From: Candidatus Zixiibacteriota bacterium | Lineage (GTDB): Bacteria > Zixibacteria > MSB-5A5 > WJJR01 | DNA: 64,000 bases | Reading direction: 5' to 3' | Assembly (NCBI GenBank): GCA_040752595.1 | Contig: JBFMGX010000003.1 | Span: forward strand, 1 to 64,000 | In this document: positions 8,588-16,406 of the stretch, piece after piece | How positions within the stretch are numbered: position 1 is the stretch's first letter | Layout of the letters: each line of letters begins with the position of its first letter | Notes under the pieces: model-generated | Database searches by the model: none | The model's input: the letters and a program-made list of their open reading frames with translations, nothing else | What the model was told of the DNA's origin: nothing | Program-made: the position numbers and the translations under genes

Positions 8588-11026
8588 ATGGCGAGATTCA
8601 TCTGCATCCACGGGCACTTCTACCAGCCGCCGCGGGAGAATCCCTGGCTGGAGGCGGTGGAGACGCAGGACGGCGCCTACCCGTATCACGATTGGAACGA
8701 GCGTGTCACGGCGGAATGCTATGCGCCGAATGCGCGTTCGCGCATTCTCGACGATCAGCAACGCATCGTCAAGATCGTCAACAACTATTCCCGCATCAGC
8801 TTCAACTTCGGCCCGACGCTTCTGACCTGGCTGGAACGGCAGGCGCCGACGCTGTACGCGGCGATTCTCGACGCCGACCGGCAGAGCCGACGCGCGTACT
8901 CGGGCCATGGCTCGGCGCTGGCCCAGGTCTACAATCACATGATCATGCCGTTGGCGACGCCGCGTGATCGCTACACGCAGGCCTTGTGGGGGATTCGCGA
9001 TTTTCTGCACCGGTTCAATCGCTGGCCGGAAGGTGTCTGGTTGCCGGAGACGGCGGTCGATCTGGCGACTCTCGATGTGCTGGCGGAGTTGGGTATTCGG
9101 TTCACGATTCTGGCGGCCCATCAGGCGCGCCGCGTGAAACGAATCGGGGAGCAGAAATGGCGGGACGTGGACAGCGGGTCGGTCGACCCGACGATGCCCT
9201 ATCTGGTACGGCTGCCGTCCAAACGCACGATCGCCGTGTTCATCTACGACGGTCCGACTTCGCGGGCCGTGGCGTTCGAGCGCCTGCTGACCAAGGGCGA
9301 GAACTTCGTGGCGCGGTTGATGGCAGGGTTTGACCCGTCAGCGCAGCGGGATCAACTGGTGAACATCGCGACCGACGGCGAGACATACGGCCACCATCAC
9401 CGCTTCGGCGACATGGCGCTGGCGTTCGCGCTGGAAGACATCACGCGGCGTGGTCTGGCCCGACTGACGAATTACGGAGAGTACCTGGCCACACATCCAC
9501 CCAGCCATGAGCTTGAGATCATCGAGAACACGGCGTGGTCGTGCGCGCATGGCGTGGAGCGCTGGCGCTCGGATTGCGGCTGCAACTCCGGCAGCCATCC
9601 GGGATGGCAGCAGGCCTGGCGTGAACCGTTGCGCGCGGCGTTCGACTGGCTGCGGGATGAGCTGGCGACGCGCTATGAGACAGAGGCCGGCGAGCTGTTG
9701 AATGATCCCTGGGTCGCGCGCAACGAGTATGTGAGCGTCGTCATCGACCGCAGTCCGGAGACATGGGACAAGTTCCTGGCTGGTCAGGCGGCCCGACCGC
9801 TGTCGGGGAGTGAGCAGGTCCGGGTGCGCAAGCTTCTGGAGATGCAGCGGCATCTCATGCTGATGTATCACAGTTGCGGGTGGTTCTTCGATGACCCTTC
9901 GGGGATCGAGACTGTCGGCGTGATGCAGTGCGCCGCCCGGGCGATCCAGTTGGCCGCGGACCTGTTTGCGACCTCACCCGAGAATGGACTGCTCCGTCGG
10001 TTGGAAGATGCTGCCAGCAACGTCCGCGAGTTGGGAAACGCGGCGGAAATCTATCGGCGCATGGTGACGCCGGCGGTGGTCGACTTGAAGGCGGTGTGCG
10101 CACACGCGGCGATCCGCTCGCTGTTCACCAACGCGGGACAGACGACGACGCTGTATTGCTATCAAGTGCGTCGCGAGGAACGGTTGCGATTGGACGTGGG
10201 TCGTGGGCGGCTGGCTTTGGGACGCGCCGCGGTGGCGTCATCGATCACCGGTGAAGAGACGACGCTGACATATGGCGTATTGCACCTCGGAGGGCTGAAT
10301 CTCTCCGGTGGCGTCTCCGACGACTTGACCGAGGCGGAATACGAGACGCTGTGCGGGTCGATCGAGCGGGCGGCAGCAGACGGTGATCTTCTGGAAGTCA
10401 TCCGGCTCTGCGATCATCACTTCCGCCGGCTTCCCTATTCGCTCACGTCCCTGTTTCGCGACGAGCAGCGGCGCATTCTGAATGAGATTCTCCAGCCGAC
10501 GCTGGCGGAGGCGGAGGCGGTGTATCGGGATTTCTACGAGCGCTCGGTCGAGATCCTGCGCTTTCTGAAGGACAATCGGATTCCGCCCCCGGAGGGATTC
10601 CACGAGGCGTCGCGATTTGCCTTCAAGGCGGCATTGAAACGGGAACTGGGCGCCGCGCAACCCGATTGGGAACGGGTCGGAGCGCTGGTGACGGAGGCGC
10701 TGGCCACGGGGATCGTGCTCGACGAACCGGGATTGGCCCTGTTGTTCAAGCACGCCACGGAGCGGGCGATGCGTCAGTTCGGCGCGGCCTTCGATCAAAA
10801 CGCCCAGTTGACACGGCTCATCGGCGTCGTCGAGCAGATCCAGGCGCTCCCATTCCGCGTCGACTTGTGGGAGGTACAGAACATGTTTTACGATCTCTGC
10901 CAGGCGGTCCATGCCGGTTTCCACGCCCGGGCCGAGCGGGGGGATCGCGACGCGCAACGCTGGGTGGAGCAATTCGCCGCGCTGGGGGAGCAATTGTCCG
11001 TCAGAGTTGATTCCGCGGCCCCGTGA
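8588..11026 (+). CDS. GH57-like glycoside hydrolase with DUF3536
   Basis: An 812-residue protein. The N-terminus begins the GH57 barrel directly, with ICIHGHFYQPPRENPWLE at residues 4-21; WLPETAVD near 160 and ATDGETYGHHHRFGD near 262 are further family motifs. The C-terminal half (about 420-810) is helical and corresponds to DUF3536. GH57 enzymes act on alpha-glucans (amylase, branching or 4-alpha-glucanotransferase types); the exact reaction of the DUF3536 group is not established, so a role in glycogen metabolism is inferred from the family and from malQ and glgB just upstream. The ATG at 8588 follows a repeat. No signal peptide, so cytoplasmic. Confidence 0.93.
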   Translation: MARFICIHGHFYQPPRENPWLEAVETQDGAYPYHDWNERVTAECYAPNARSRILDDQQRIVKIVNNYSRISFNFGPTLLTWLERQAPTLYAAILDADRQSRRAYSGHGSALAQVYNHMIMPLATPRDRYTQALWGIRDFLHRFNRWPEGVWLPETAVDLATLDVLAELGIRFTILAAHQARRVKRIGEQKWRDVDSGSVDPTMPYLVRLPSKRTIAVFIYDGPTSRAVAFERLLTKGENFVARLMAGFDPSAQRDQLVNIATDGETYGHHHRFGDMALAFALEDITRRGLARLTNYGEYLATHPPSHELEIIENTAWSCAHGVERWRSDCGCNSGSHPGWQQAWREPLRAAFDWLRDELATRYETEAGELLNDPWVARNEYVSVVIDRSPETWDKFLAGQAARPLSGSEQVRVRKLLEMQRHLMLMYHSCGWFFDDPSGIETVGVMQCAARAIQLAADLFATSPENGLLRRLEDAASNVRELGNAAEIYRRMVTPAVVDLKAVCAHAAIRSLFTNAGQTTTLYCYQVRREERLRLDVGRGRLALGRAAVASSITGEETTLTYGVLHLGGLNLSGGVSDDLTEAEYETLCGSIERAAADGDLLEVIRLCDHHFRRLPYSLTSLFRDEQRRILNEILQPTLAEAEAVYRDFYERSVEILRFLKDNRIPPPEGFHEASRFAFKAALKRELGAAQPDWERVGALVTEALATGIVLDEPGLALLFKHATERAMRQFGAAFDQNAQLTRLIGVVEQIQALPFRVDLWEVQNMFYDLCQAVHAGFHARAERGDRDAQRWVEQFAALGEQLSVRVDSAAP

Positions 11027-11368
11027 TCCTGTCGATCCGCAACGACGCAGGTCCGGCTTGAGACCGTGACCCGCCTTCTTCCCGACGGCGCGACATCAGT
11101 ATTTCCCATTGTGACAAATTCACTGAAGAGTTCTATGGGGTCTGGTGCGAAGACCCAGCGTGGCGAGCGGGACGCGACCGGATCACACAAGAGCTGCGTC
11201 TTCGCGGCGCTTGACATGGCGGGCCCGTGACGTCAGATTGGGGCGATTCTGTCGGCGCGGGCCCCGCGGACGAGAGTTGGAGGGAGTCCGCGCGTGTCAA
11301 GGGCGCGGCATACATGATCGACGGGCCGCGACATATCGCGGACGAAAACCGACAAGGAGGAATTGAAG
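11027..11368 (+). other. Intergenic region upstream of the DUF1579 gene
   Basis: 342 bases without a supported gene. Nothing repeat-like stands out, in contrast with most other gaps. The last 15 bases hold the strong AAGGAGG leader of the next gene. Confidence 0.5.
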
Positions 11369-11992
11369 ATGAGAACACGGACATGGCAGTGCATCGCGAT
11401 CGCCCTGGTCGTGCCACTGGCGGGTGCAACGGTGATGGCGCAGGAATCCGGCAAGTCCGGCGCGCCGGGTGACAGCGCCGCGATGGCGGCGATGATGGAG
11501 GCGATGCTCAAGTACAGCACACCCGGCCCGGAGCACAAGTTTCTCGAGAAACTGACCGGCCATTGGACCGGCGATTTGAAGATGTGGATGGATCCCGCCG
11601 CGCCGCCGACCGAGACGAAGGGAACGTCGCATCGGGAGATGCTCCTCGGTGGTCGCTGGCTCAAAGAGGACGTGCACAGCGACTTCATGGGGCAGCCGTT
11701 CACCGGGATGTGGCTTGTCGGCTACGACAACTTCCGTCAGCGGTTCGTCTCCCTGTGGATGGACGACATGAGCACCGGCACGATGCTGTCGTACGGCACG
11801 CTGGACACGACCGGGACGGTGCTCACATGCAGCGGCACGATGGATGATCCGGCGACCGGGGAGAAAGACAAGAAGTTCCGCTCGGTCCTGCGGGTGACGG
11901 GGCCCGACGCGCACGTGGAGGAGATGTACAGCACCATTCCCGGCCAGGGTGAAGTCAAAGTGATGGAGATCCACTACACCCGCGCCAAGTAG
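11369..11992 (+). CDS. Secreted DUF1579 family protein
   Basis: A 207-residue exported protein. The ATG at 11369 has a perfect AAGGAGG 8 nt upstream. The first 25 residues form a signal peptide (MRTRTWQC, hydrophobic core, AQE cleavage region). Residues 50-207 match the DUF1579 pattern: GPEHKFLEKLTGHWTG, REMLLGGRWLKED, FTGMWLVGYDNFRQRF, and late YSTIPGQGEVKVMEI. Members adopt a lipocalin-like beta-barrel seen in many environmental bacteria and have no assigned reaction. It lies just before the phosphate transport pair with a 22-base gap, but no functional link is evident. Confidence 0.9.
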   Translation: MRTRTWQCIAIALVVPLAGATVMAQESGKSGAPGDSAAMAAMMEAMLKYSTPGPEHKFLEKLTGHWTGDLKMWMDPAAPPTETKGTSHREMLLGGRWLKEDVHSDFMGQPFTGMWLVGYDNFRQRFVSLWMDDMSTGTMLSYGTLDTTGTVLTCSGTMDDPATGEKDKKFRSVLRVTGPDAHVEEMYSTIPGQGEVKVMEIHYTRAK

Positions 11993-12014
11993 CGGGCGGC
12001 GTCGGAGAAGTCGC

Positions 12015-12647
12015 ATGCTGTTCGGACGATCGCGGGACGACGAGATCCAGGAACGGTTTGAGCGCCACATCGGCAACACCGTGGAATCGGCGGAGTTGCT
12101 GCGGGAGTTGTTGACGAACCTCGACCGCGGGAGCGAGTATGTCACGGGCGTGGTCCAGAAGCTCGTGGAGATGGAGCATGTCGGGGACCGGTACAAGGCA
12201 GAAATCCACTCGACCGTCGACAGGTCGTTCATCACGCGTCTTCACAAGGGCGATATCGACAAGCTGATCCACGAGATGGATCGTGTCGTCGACCACATCA
12301 AGAAGGTCGCGTTGTATGTCCGGGCCTATCGGCTGACCGGCAGCCGGGCCGAAGCCGTGGAGTTTTGCGGCATCGTCGTTGAGATGACGAAGCTGCTCGT
12401 CGGTGTGATCGCCGGTCTGGCCAAGCCGCAAGTCGCGGCCATCCGGGAAACCGTGGCACGTATCGACAGACTGGAGGAGGAGGCGGATCTTCTGCTCTAC
12501 AGCAGTCTGGCCACGCTCTTTGAATCAGAGCCGGATGCCAAGGCGGTCATCCAGTGGCAGGGGCTGTTGGAGATGTTGGAGGAGGTGACGGACAGTTGCC
12601 ATCATGTCACCTCCGTCGCCGTGTCCATCGTCCGCAAGGAGAGTTGA
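12015..12647 (+). CDS. DUF47 (PhoU-like) phosphate transport accessory protein
   Basis: A 210-residue, all-helical protein of the DUF47 family, distant relatives of PhoU. Typical sequence includes FERHIGNTVESAELL, VEMEHVGDRYKAEIHS near residue 55 and MDRVVDHIKKVALYV near 95, the acidic heptad pattern that binds metal clusters in PhoU. DUF47 genes commonly sit directly before Pit permeases, as here (7-base gap), and are thought to control phosphate flux through them. GGAGAA lies about 7 nt before the ATG. Confidence 0.95.
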   Translation: MLFGRSRDDEIQERFERHIGNTVESAELLRELLTNLDRGSEYVTGVVQKLVEMEHVGDRYKAEIHSTVDRSFITRLHKGDIDKLIHEMDRVVDHIKKVALYVRAYRLTGSRAEAVEFCGIVVEMTKLLVGVIAGLAKPQVAAIRETVARIDRLEEEADLLLYSSLATLFESEPDAKAVIQWQGLLEMLEEVTDSCHHVTSVAVSIVRKES

Positions 12648-12654
12648 GCCGGCG

Positions 12655-13647
12655 ATGTCCGCTCTTCTTGTCTTCGTGCTCGCGCTGGTCCTGCTGGCCG
12701 AATTCGTGAACGGCTGGACCGACGCGCCGAATGCCATCGTCACGGTCGTCTCGACCAAGGTCCTGTCGCGCACGCAGGCGGTGGCGTTGGCCGTTGTGTT
12801 CAACGTCATCGGTGTGCTGTCGGGCACCGCCGTGGCCACGACGATCGGCAAGGGGATCGTGGATCTGGCGGTGGTGAATCCGCCGACCATTGCCGCCAGT
12901 CTGATCGGCGTCATTGTCTGGGGCTCGGTGGCGGCGCGTTTCGGGATTCCGACCAGCGAATCGCATGCGCTGGTGGCGGGGCTGGCCGGGGCGGCGTTGG
13001 GCGTGGCGGGGCCGGAGGCGTTGGTCTGGAGCGGATGGAGAAAAGTGCTGATCGGTCTGGTGATGTCCAGCGCCGTCGGTCTTGGCGGCGGTTTCCTTTT
13101 GGCGACGCTCGTCAAGAAGGCGTTTGCCTCCACGGCTCCGGCCGCGACGGGCCGGCGGTTTCGGCATTGGCAGGTTGTCTCGGCGGCGTTCATGGCGTTC
13201 AATCACGGCTCGAACGACGGGCAGAAGTTTATGGGGGTATTCGCCATGGTGCTGGTTCTGGGCGGCGTGTTGCCGCACTTCAGCGTGCCGCTCTGGGTCG
13301 TGGCTCTCTGCGCGGTGACGATGGGCATCGGGACCTCGATCGGCGGATGGCGAATCATTCGTGAAATGGGCATGCGCATGGTCGACATCAAGCCGTGGCA
13401 GGGGTTTTGTGCCGAGACGGCCGCCGGCCTCACGATCTTCTCCGCCTCGCATTTCGGGATTCCACTGAGCACGACGCACTCCATCACGACGTCTCTCATG
13501 GGCGTGGCGGCCTCCGGGCGAATCTCGCGGGTCCGTTGGGACATCGCGCAAAAGGTGGCCTGGGCGTGGTTGCTCACGTTTCCCATCTGCGCCGCCCTCG
13601 CCTTCCTGGCGTCGCTACTTATCAAAGCCGTTTTCCCGCCGACCTGA
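12655..13647 (+). CDS. Inorganic phosphate transporter, Pit family
   Basis: A 330-residue inner-membrane permease that imports metal-phosphate with protons or sodium. The inverted-repeat halves each carry the family signature: FVNGWTDAPNAIVTVVST near residue 15 and NHGSNDGQKFMGVFA near 183; GIPTSESHALVAG and GIPLSTTHSITTSLMG mark the paired re-entrant regions. About nine membrane segments can be drawn. The start is the ATG at 12655 with AAGGAGA upstream, just behind the DUF47 gene; the two are surely co-transcribed. A longer in-frame start at 12604 would overlap DUF47 and adds a polar stretch, so it was not used. Confidence 0.95.
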   Translation: MSALLVFVLALVLLAEFVNGWTDAPNAIVTVVSTKVLSRTQAVALAVVFNVIGVLSGTAVATTIGKGIVDLAVVNPPTIAASLIGVIVWGSVAARFGIPTSESHALVAGLAGAALGVAGPEALVWSGWRKVLIGLVMSSAVGLGGGFLLATLVKKAFASTAPAATGRRFRHWQVVSAAFMAFNHGSNDGQKFMGVFAMVLVLGGVLPHFSVPLWVVALCAVTMGIGTSIGGWRIIREMGMRMVDIKPWQGFCAETAAGLTIFSASHFGIPLSTTHSITTSLMGVAASGRISRVRWDIAQKVAWAWLLTFPICAALAFLASLLIKAVFPPT

Positions 13648-13738
13648 ACGGGGATGAACATATGTCTTCGTCTTCCTGCTGTCGTCTGGCGCGCGTCGGA
13701 GGGCGGATGACGTGCCGATGAGGACAGGGGGTATTCTC

Positions 13739-14047
13739 ATGTTCGAGCATCGGCATGAGCCGTTGTTGGCCCGGACGGCCTTTGCCGCGAGGCTGGTTCG
13801 GCACGCGCTGATGGCGACTGGGATGATTGCCGGATCGCTGGGAATCGGGGTGGTTGGGTACCACGGGTGCGAAGGGATGCCGTGGATCGACGCATTGGTC
13901 AATGCGGCCATGATCCTCGGCGGGATGGGACCGGTCAACCCCGGCGCCGGGTGCCCTCACCCGGCGCAAGTCCTCGCCACATCACGGTCGGGTGTGGGCA
14001 CCCGACCGCACATGTGCGGAATTGGGAGGTTTCTCAACAAGCCCTAA
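13739..14047 (+). pseudogene. Small membrane protein truncated by an intergenic repeat
   Basis: The ATG at 13739 opens MFEHRHEPLLARTAFAARL, then one membrane helix (ALMATGMIAGSLGIGVVGYHG) and the conserved-looking PWIDALVNAAMILGGMGPV. Right after this (about 13941) the frame enters the two-hairpin repeat and reads repeat translation (NPGAGCPHPAQV...) to a stop at 14047. From memory, proteins of this type normally go on into a second membrane helix and end near 110 residues; that half is absent. I therefore read it as a gene whose 3' half was replaced by repeat DNA. It could still make a chimeric product of 102 residues. Function unknown. Confidence 0.6.
13941..14012. repeat. Two-hairpin repeat, GCGCCGGGTG and GGTCGGGTG stems
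   Basis: Stem GCGCCGGGTG with loop CCCT, a spacer of about 24 bases, then GGTCGGGTG with loop TGGG. Same stem set as 1742-1793 and 22066-22117, but in a different order and spacing. It forms the aberrant 3' end of the small membrane protein gene. Confidence 0.8.
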
Positions 14048-14212
14048 CAGGCTGCTGAAAGAGGTCAATCCATGTCATTCTGAGCCCCGCCGATGTTGGG
14101 CGGGGCGAAGAATCTGCTGTCGGTTTCATAGGTAGAGACAGCAGATCCCTCGCTCCGCTCGGGATGACAATGGTCGGACAGGTCCGCATTTCTTGGGTTC
14201 TTCAGCAACCTG
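14048..14212. repeat. MITE-like composite repeat, CAGGCTGCTGAAA ends
   Basis: Bounded by CAGGCTGCTGAAAGA and, inverted, TTCTTCAGCAACCTG (12 of 15 matching). Inside are TCATTCTGAGCCCCGCC, a CCCCGCC/GGCGGGGC hairpin, and CAGCAGATCCCTCGCTCCG. A near full-length sister lies at 26870-27033. No open frame for a transposase, so it is a non-autonomous element if mobile. Confidence 0.8.
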
Positions 14213-14376
14213 CTATAGGCCCGTGGCACCAAATGCTCATATCCCCTTCGAGGTTAAGACACCCACTGTAGTCGCGATGGATCTGTCCACAAGAGAGGGG
14301 CGAAGACGAGCTTTTCTCCTGCGGGACAATTGGTGCCCGGTTGCAGGCGCGATCCTTGTGTTCGCCCTCGTGCGTG

Positions 14377-15521
14377 TCAGCCGCGCGGGGTCACGCGAGT
14401 CCCGGGGGGAGCATCCTTGGCGGCGCGCCCATCATCGTGACAACCGGCGCAGTTGGGCGGTGTGTCGTAATGGCGTCCGGGATGACAGTCGGTGCAGTCA
14501 ACTTGGACATGGGTCTCGTCGAGCTGGAGACCGGTCACAGCATGGGAGAAGTTCTCCTGATTCCAGCCGGCGTGACAGGCGGCACAGGCCATGGTGAGGC
14601 GCCCAATGCGTTTCCCAGTGGGATGACAGGCACGGCACTCCAGCCCGCGGTGGTAGTGGCTCGATTCCCAGCCGGTCGACGCATGTGTGAAGGCGGGTCG
14701 CTCACCCGTGCATGACATTTGGCGCAGCGGTTCTTCACGTGGCAGTTGTTGCAGGTGGCGTGGATCACTTCCTGGGTCTTGGCCAGGTTCGGTGTCTTCT
14801 GCAGATCATGGCAGCGGCTGCAATTCTCCTGCTGATGATAGTCGACACAGCGTAGCCCGAACAGATCGATGTTCTCCTTGTGGTAGAACGTCACGACGGG
14901 TCCGGCGACATAGGGCGTCTGGTAGGTTTTCTTCTCCGGCTCGGTGATGGTCGGATGGGCGATCCCCATGATGTCCGATGAATCGAGCGTCATCTGTTCC
15001 GTCGGTTTCCCCGGCTGGGGGAGGTGGCAAAGGACACAGCCGGTGTCATGGCTCCATTCACGGTGACAACCGAGATACTGGCGGTGGTAGGCGCCCTTGA
15101 GCCCAGGCTGACGGAGGTTGTTGGGGTTGGTCTCGCCGCCGTGGCATTCCCGGCACGGGGGGATGCGTCCGGGCGGGCTGAAATGGTGACATGTGGCGCA
15201 GTCGTTGGCCATCTCCGCCATGCCGGCGTGAATCTTGTGATTGAAATGGACGGGTTGATACAGATCGGCCGATTGGCCCAACAAGGCGGAATCAGAAGCC
15301 TCGGCCAGACCGTGCGCGCCGCTGGCATGGGACATCATCAGGCGCGTGCACGGCTGTAGGCAGGGATCGGCGGTCGTCGGCGCGGCGCAGGTGTGGCAGG
15401 TGGCGCAATCCAGATGCGGCATCTCCACCGCGAGGCCGGTTGAATCCGCGGCGCGCCCGACGCCGGATGCCGTCACGGCGGCGAGGGCGATGAGTGTCAG
15501 CGGCGGGATGATACGATTCAT
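14377..15521 (-). pseudogene. Multiheme cytochrome c, frameshifted
   Basis: The ATG at 15521 starts a signal peptide (MNRIIPPLTLIALAAVTASG, cleavage near GRA-AD) and a periplasmic cytochrome c. Upstream frame: seven CXXCH sites (CATCH twice, CRECH, CVLCH, CSRCH, CNNCH, CAKCH). Near 14705 the frame shifts; the other frame continues to 14377 with four more (CRACH, CAACH, CTDCH, CAGCH). Restoring one G in the GGG run at 14705-14707 joins them as CAKCHARGERPAF. Two further sites are broken by single G-to-A changes (YLGCH and CVDYH, each tgt to tat). The original thus had about 13 haem sites. It follows the NrfD remnant by 39 bases, so both came from one respiratory operon. A sequencing error could explain the frameshift, but hardly all the defects. 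Confidence 0.8.
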
Positions 15522-15560
15522 GACTGTCGATCTCCGGTCGGACTCCGTCGGGCGCGGCTG

Positions 15561-16052
15561 TCACAGGACCTGGGCCGGGCCGAACCTCCGATGCACGATG
15601 CGAACGACGTCCTCGTTCCGGGTTCCGGCATCCGCCGGCACCGTGATCACGGGGAACGTCATCACGATCCAGCGGTAGACCAAAATCAGCGCACTGACCA
15701 GCCCCAGAGTGACAGCGATCTCCAGTGGTGACGGGAACTATGTCTTCACGGGGTACAGGGGCTGATAGGCCACCAGGAAGACATTGATGCGATTGAAGAC
15801 GACGCCGCCCACAACCAACGCCGCCGATGCCAACAGACCGGTCGTCGAGCGTCGCACACGCTCTTGCGCCAGCAGGATCATCGGCAGAGCGACGCCCAGC
15901 GCCAACTCCAGCAGAAACAGAATCCCCCGCAGGGAACCATCGAACGCCAGCGGCCAGACGCCGCGAAGGGTCAGATCAATGACCTTGGCGGCCAGATAGA
16001 TTCCCAGGAACACCGGCACCAAACGTGCCAGCGACGACAGGACGTCGAGTTC
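15561..16052 (-). pseudogene. NrfD/PsrC-type membrane subunit remnant with in-frame stop
   Basis: From about 16052 the minus strand encodes the C-terminal half of an NrfD-family quinol-interacting membrane subunit: LDVLSSLARLVPVFLGIYLA, then GILFLLELALGVALPMIL and GGVVFNRINVFLVAYQP. A TAG at 15738-15740 interrupts it after LYPVKT, exactly where related proteins read KTYFPS. Past the stop the same frame continues FPSPLEIAVTLGLVSALILV and YRWIVMTFPVITVP to a TGA at 15561. The N-terminal helices are missing: upstream sequence in this frame is hydrophilic and unrelated. NrfD subunits pass electrons between quinone and periplasmic partners; the cytochrome just downstream would have been that partner. 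Confidence 0.75.
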
Positions 16053-16406
16053 CGGGCACAGCCGGAAGGGCCGCACCCTCGTCTGATCCCGACCGCTCGG
16101 AGTGCCTTTGTGGTCGGGAGATGTTGTCCTTCCCTCTCTCCGGGACGTGGTTGCGCTGAGGGATTCCAGCATCGCGGGACCTCGGACCACGAAGTCGTTG
16201 TCCAATAACGGAACGGCGCACGTTTGTCTTCTTGCCGGAGGCGTTTCGGGCGGGGCGCTATCGGGGGCGGGGACTGGGAATAACCACCGTCCCGGCGGGT
16301 AAACCGGATGTGTCGGCGCCTTGACACGGTCGCGCTTGAACGCGGGCGCTTGAATCGGCGGGCGTGTCAACGTATGTTCCCGTTGGGCGAATTGGAAGGA
16401 TTCGAC
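16053..16406. other. Gap between the NrfD remnant and the next gene
   Basis: No supported gene. This is where the lost 5' half of the NrfD gene would have been; none of it is recognisable in any frame. The promoter of the gene at 16407 should be here, but no clear one was seen. Confidence 0.5.
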
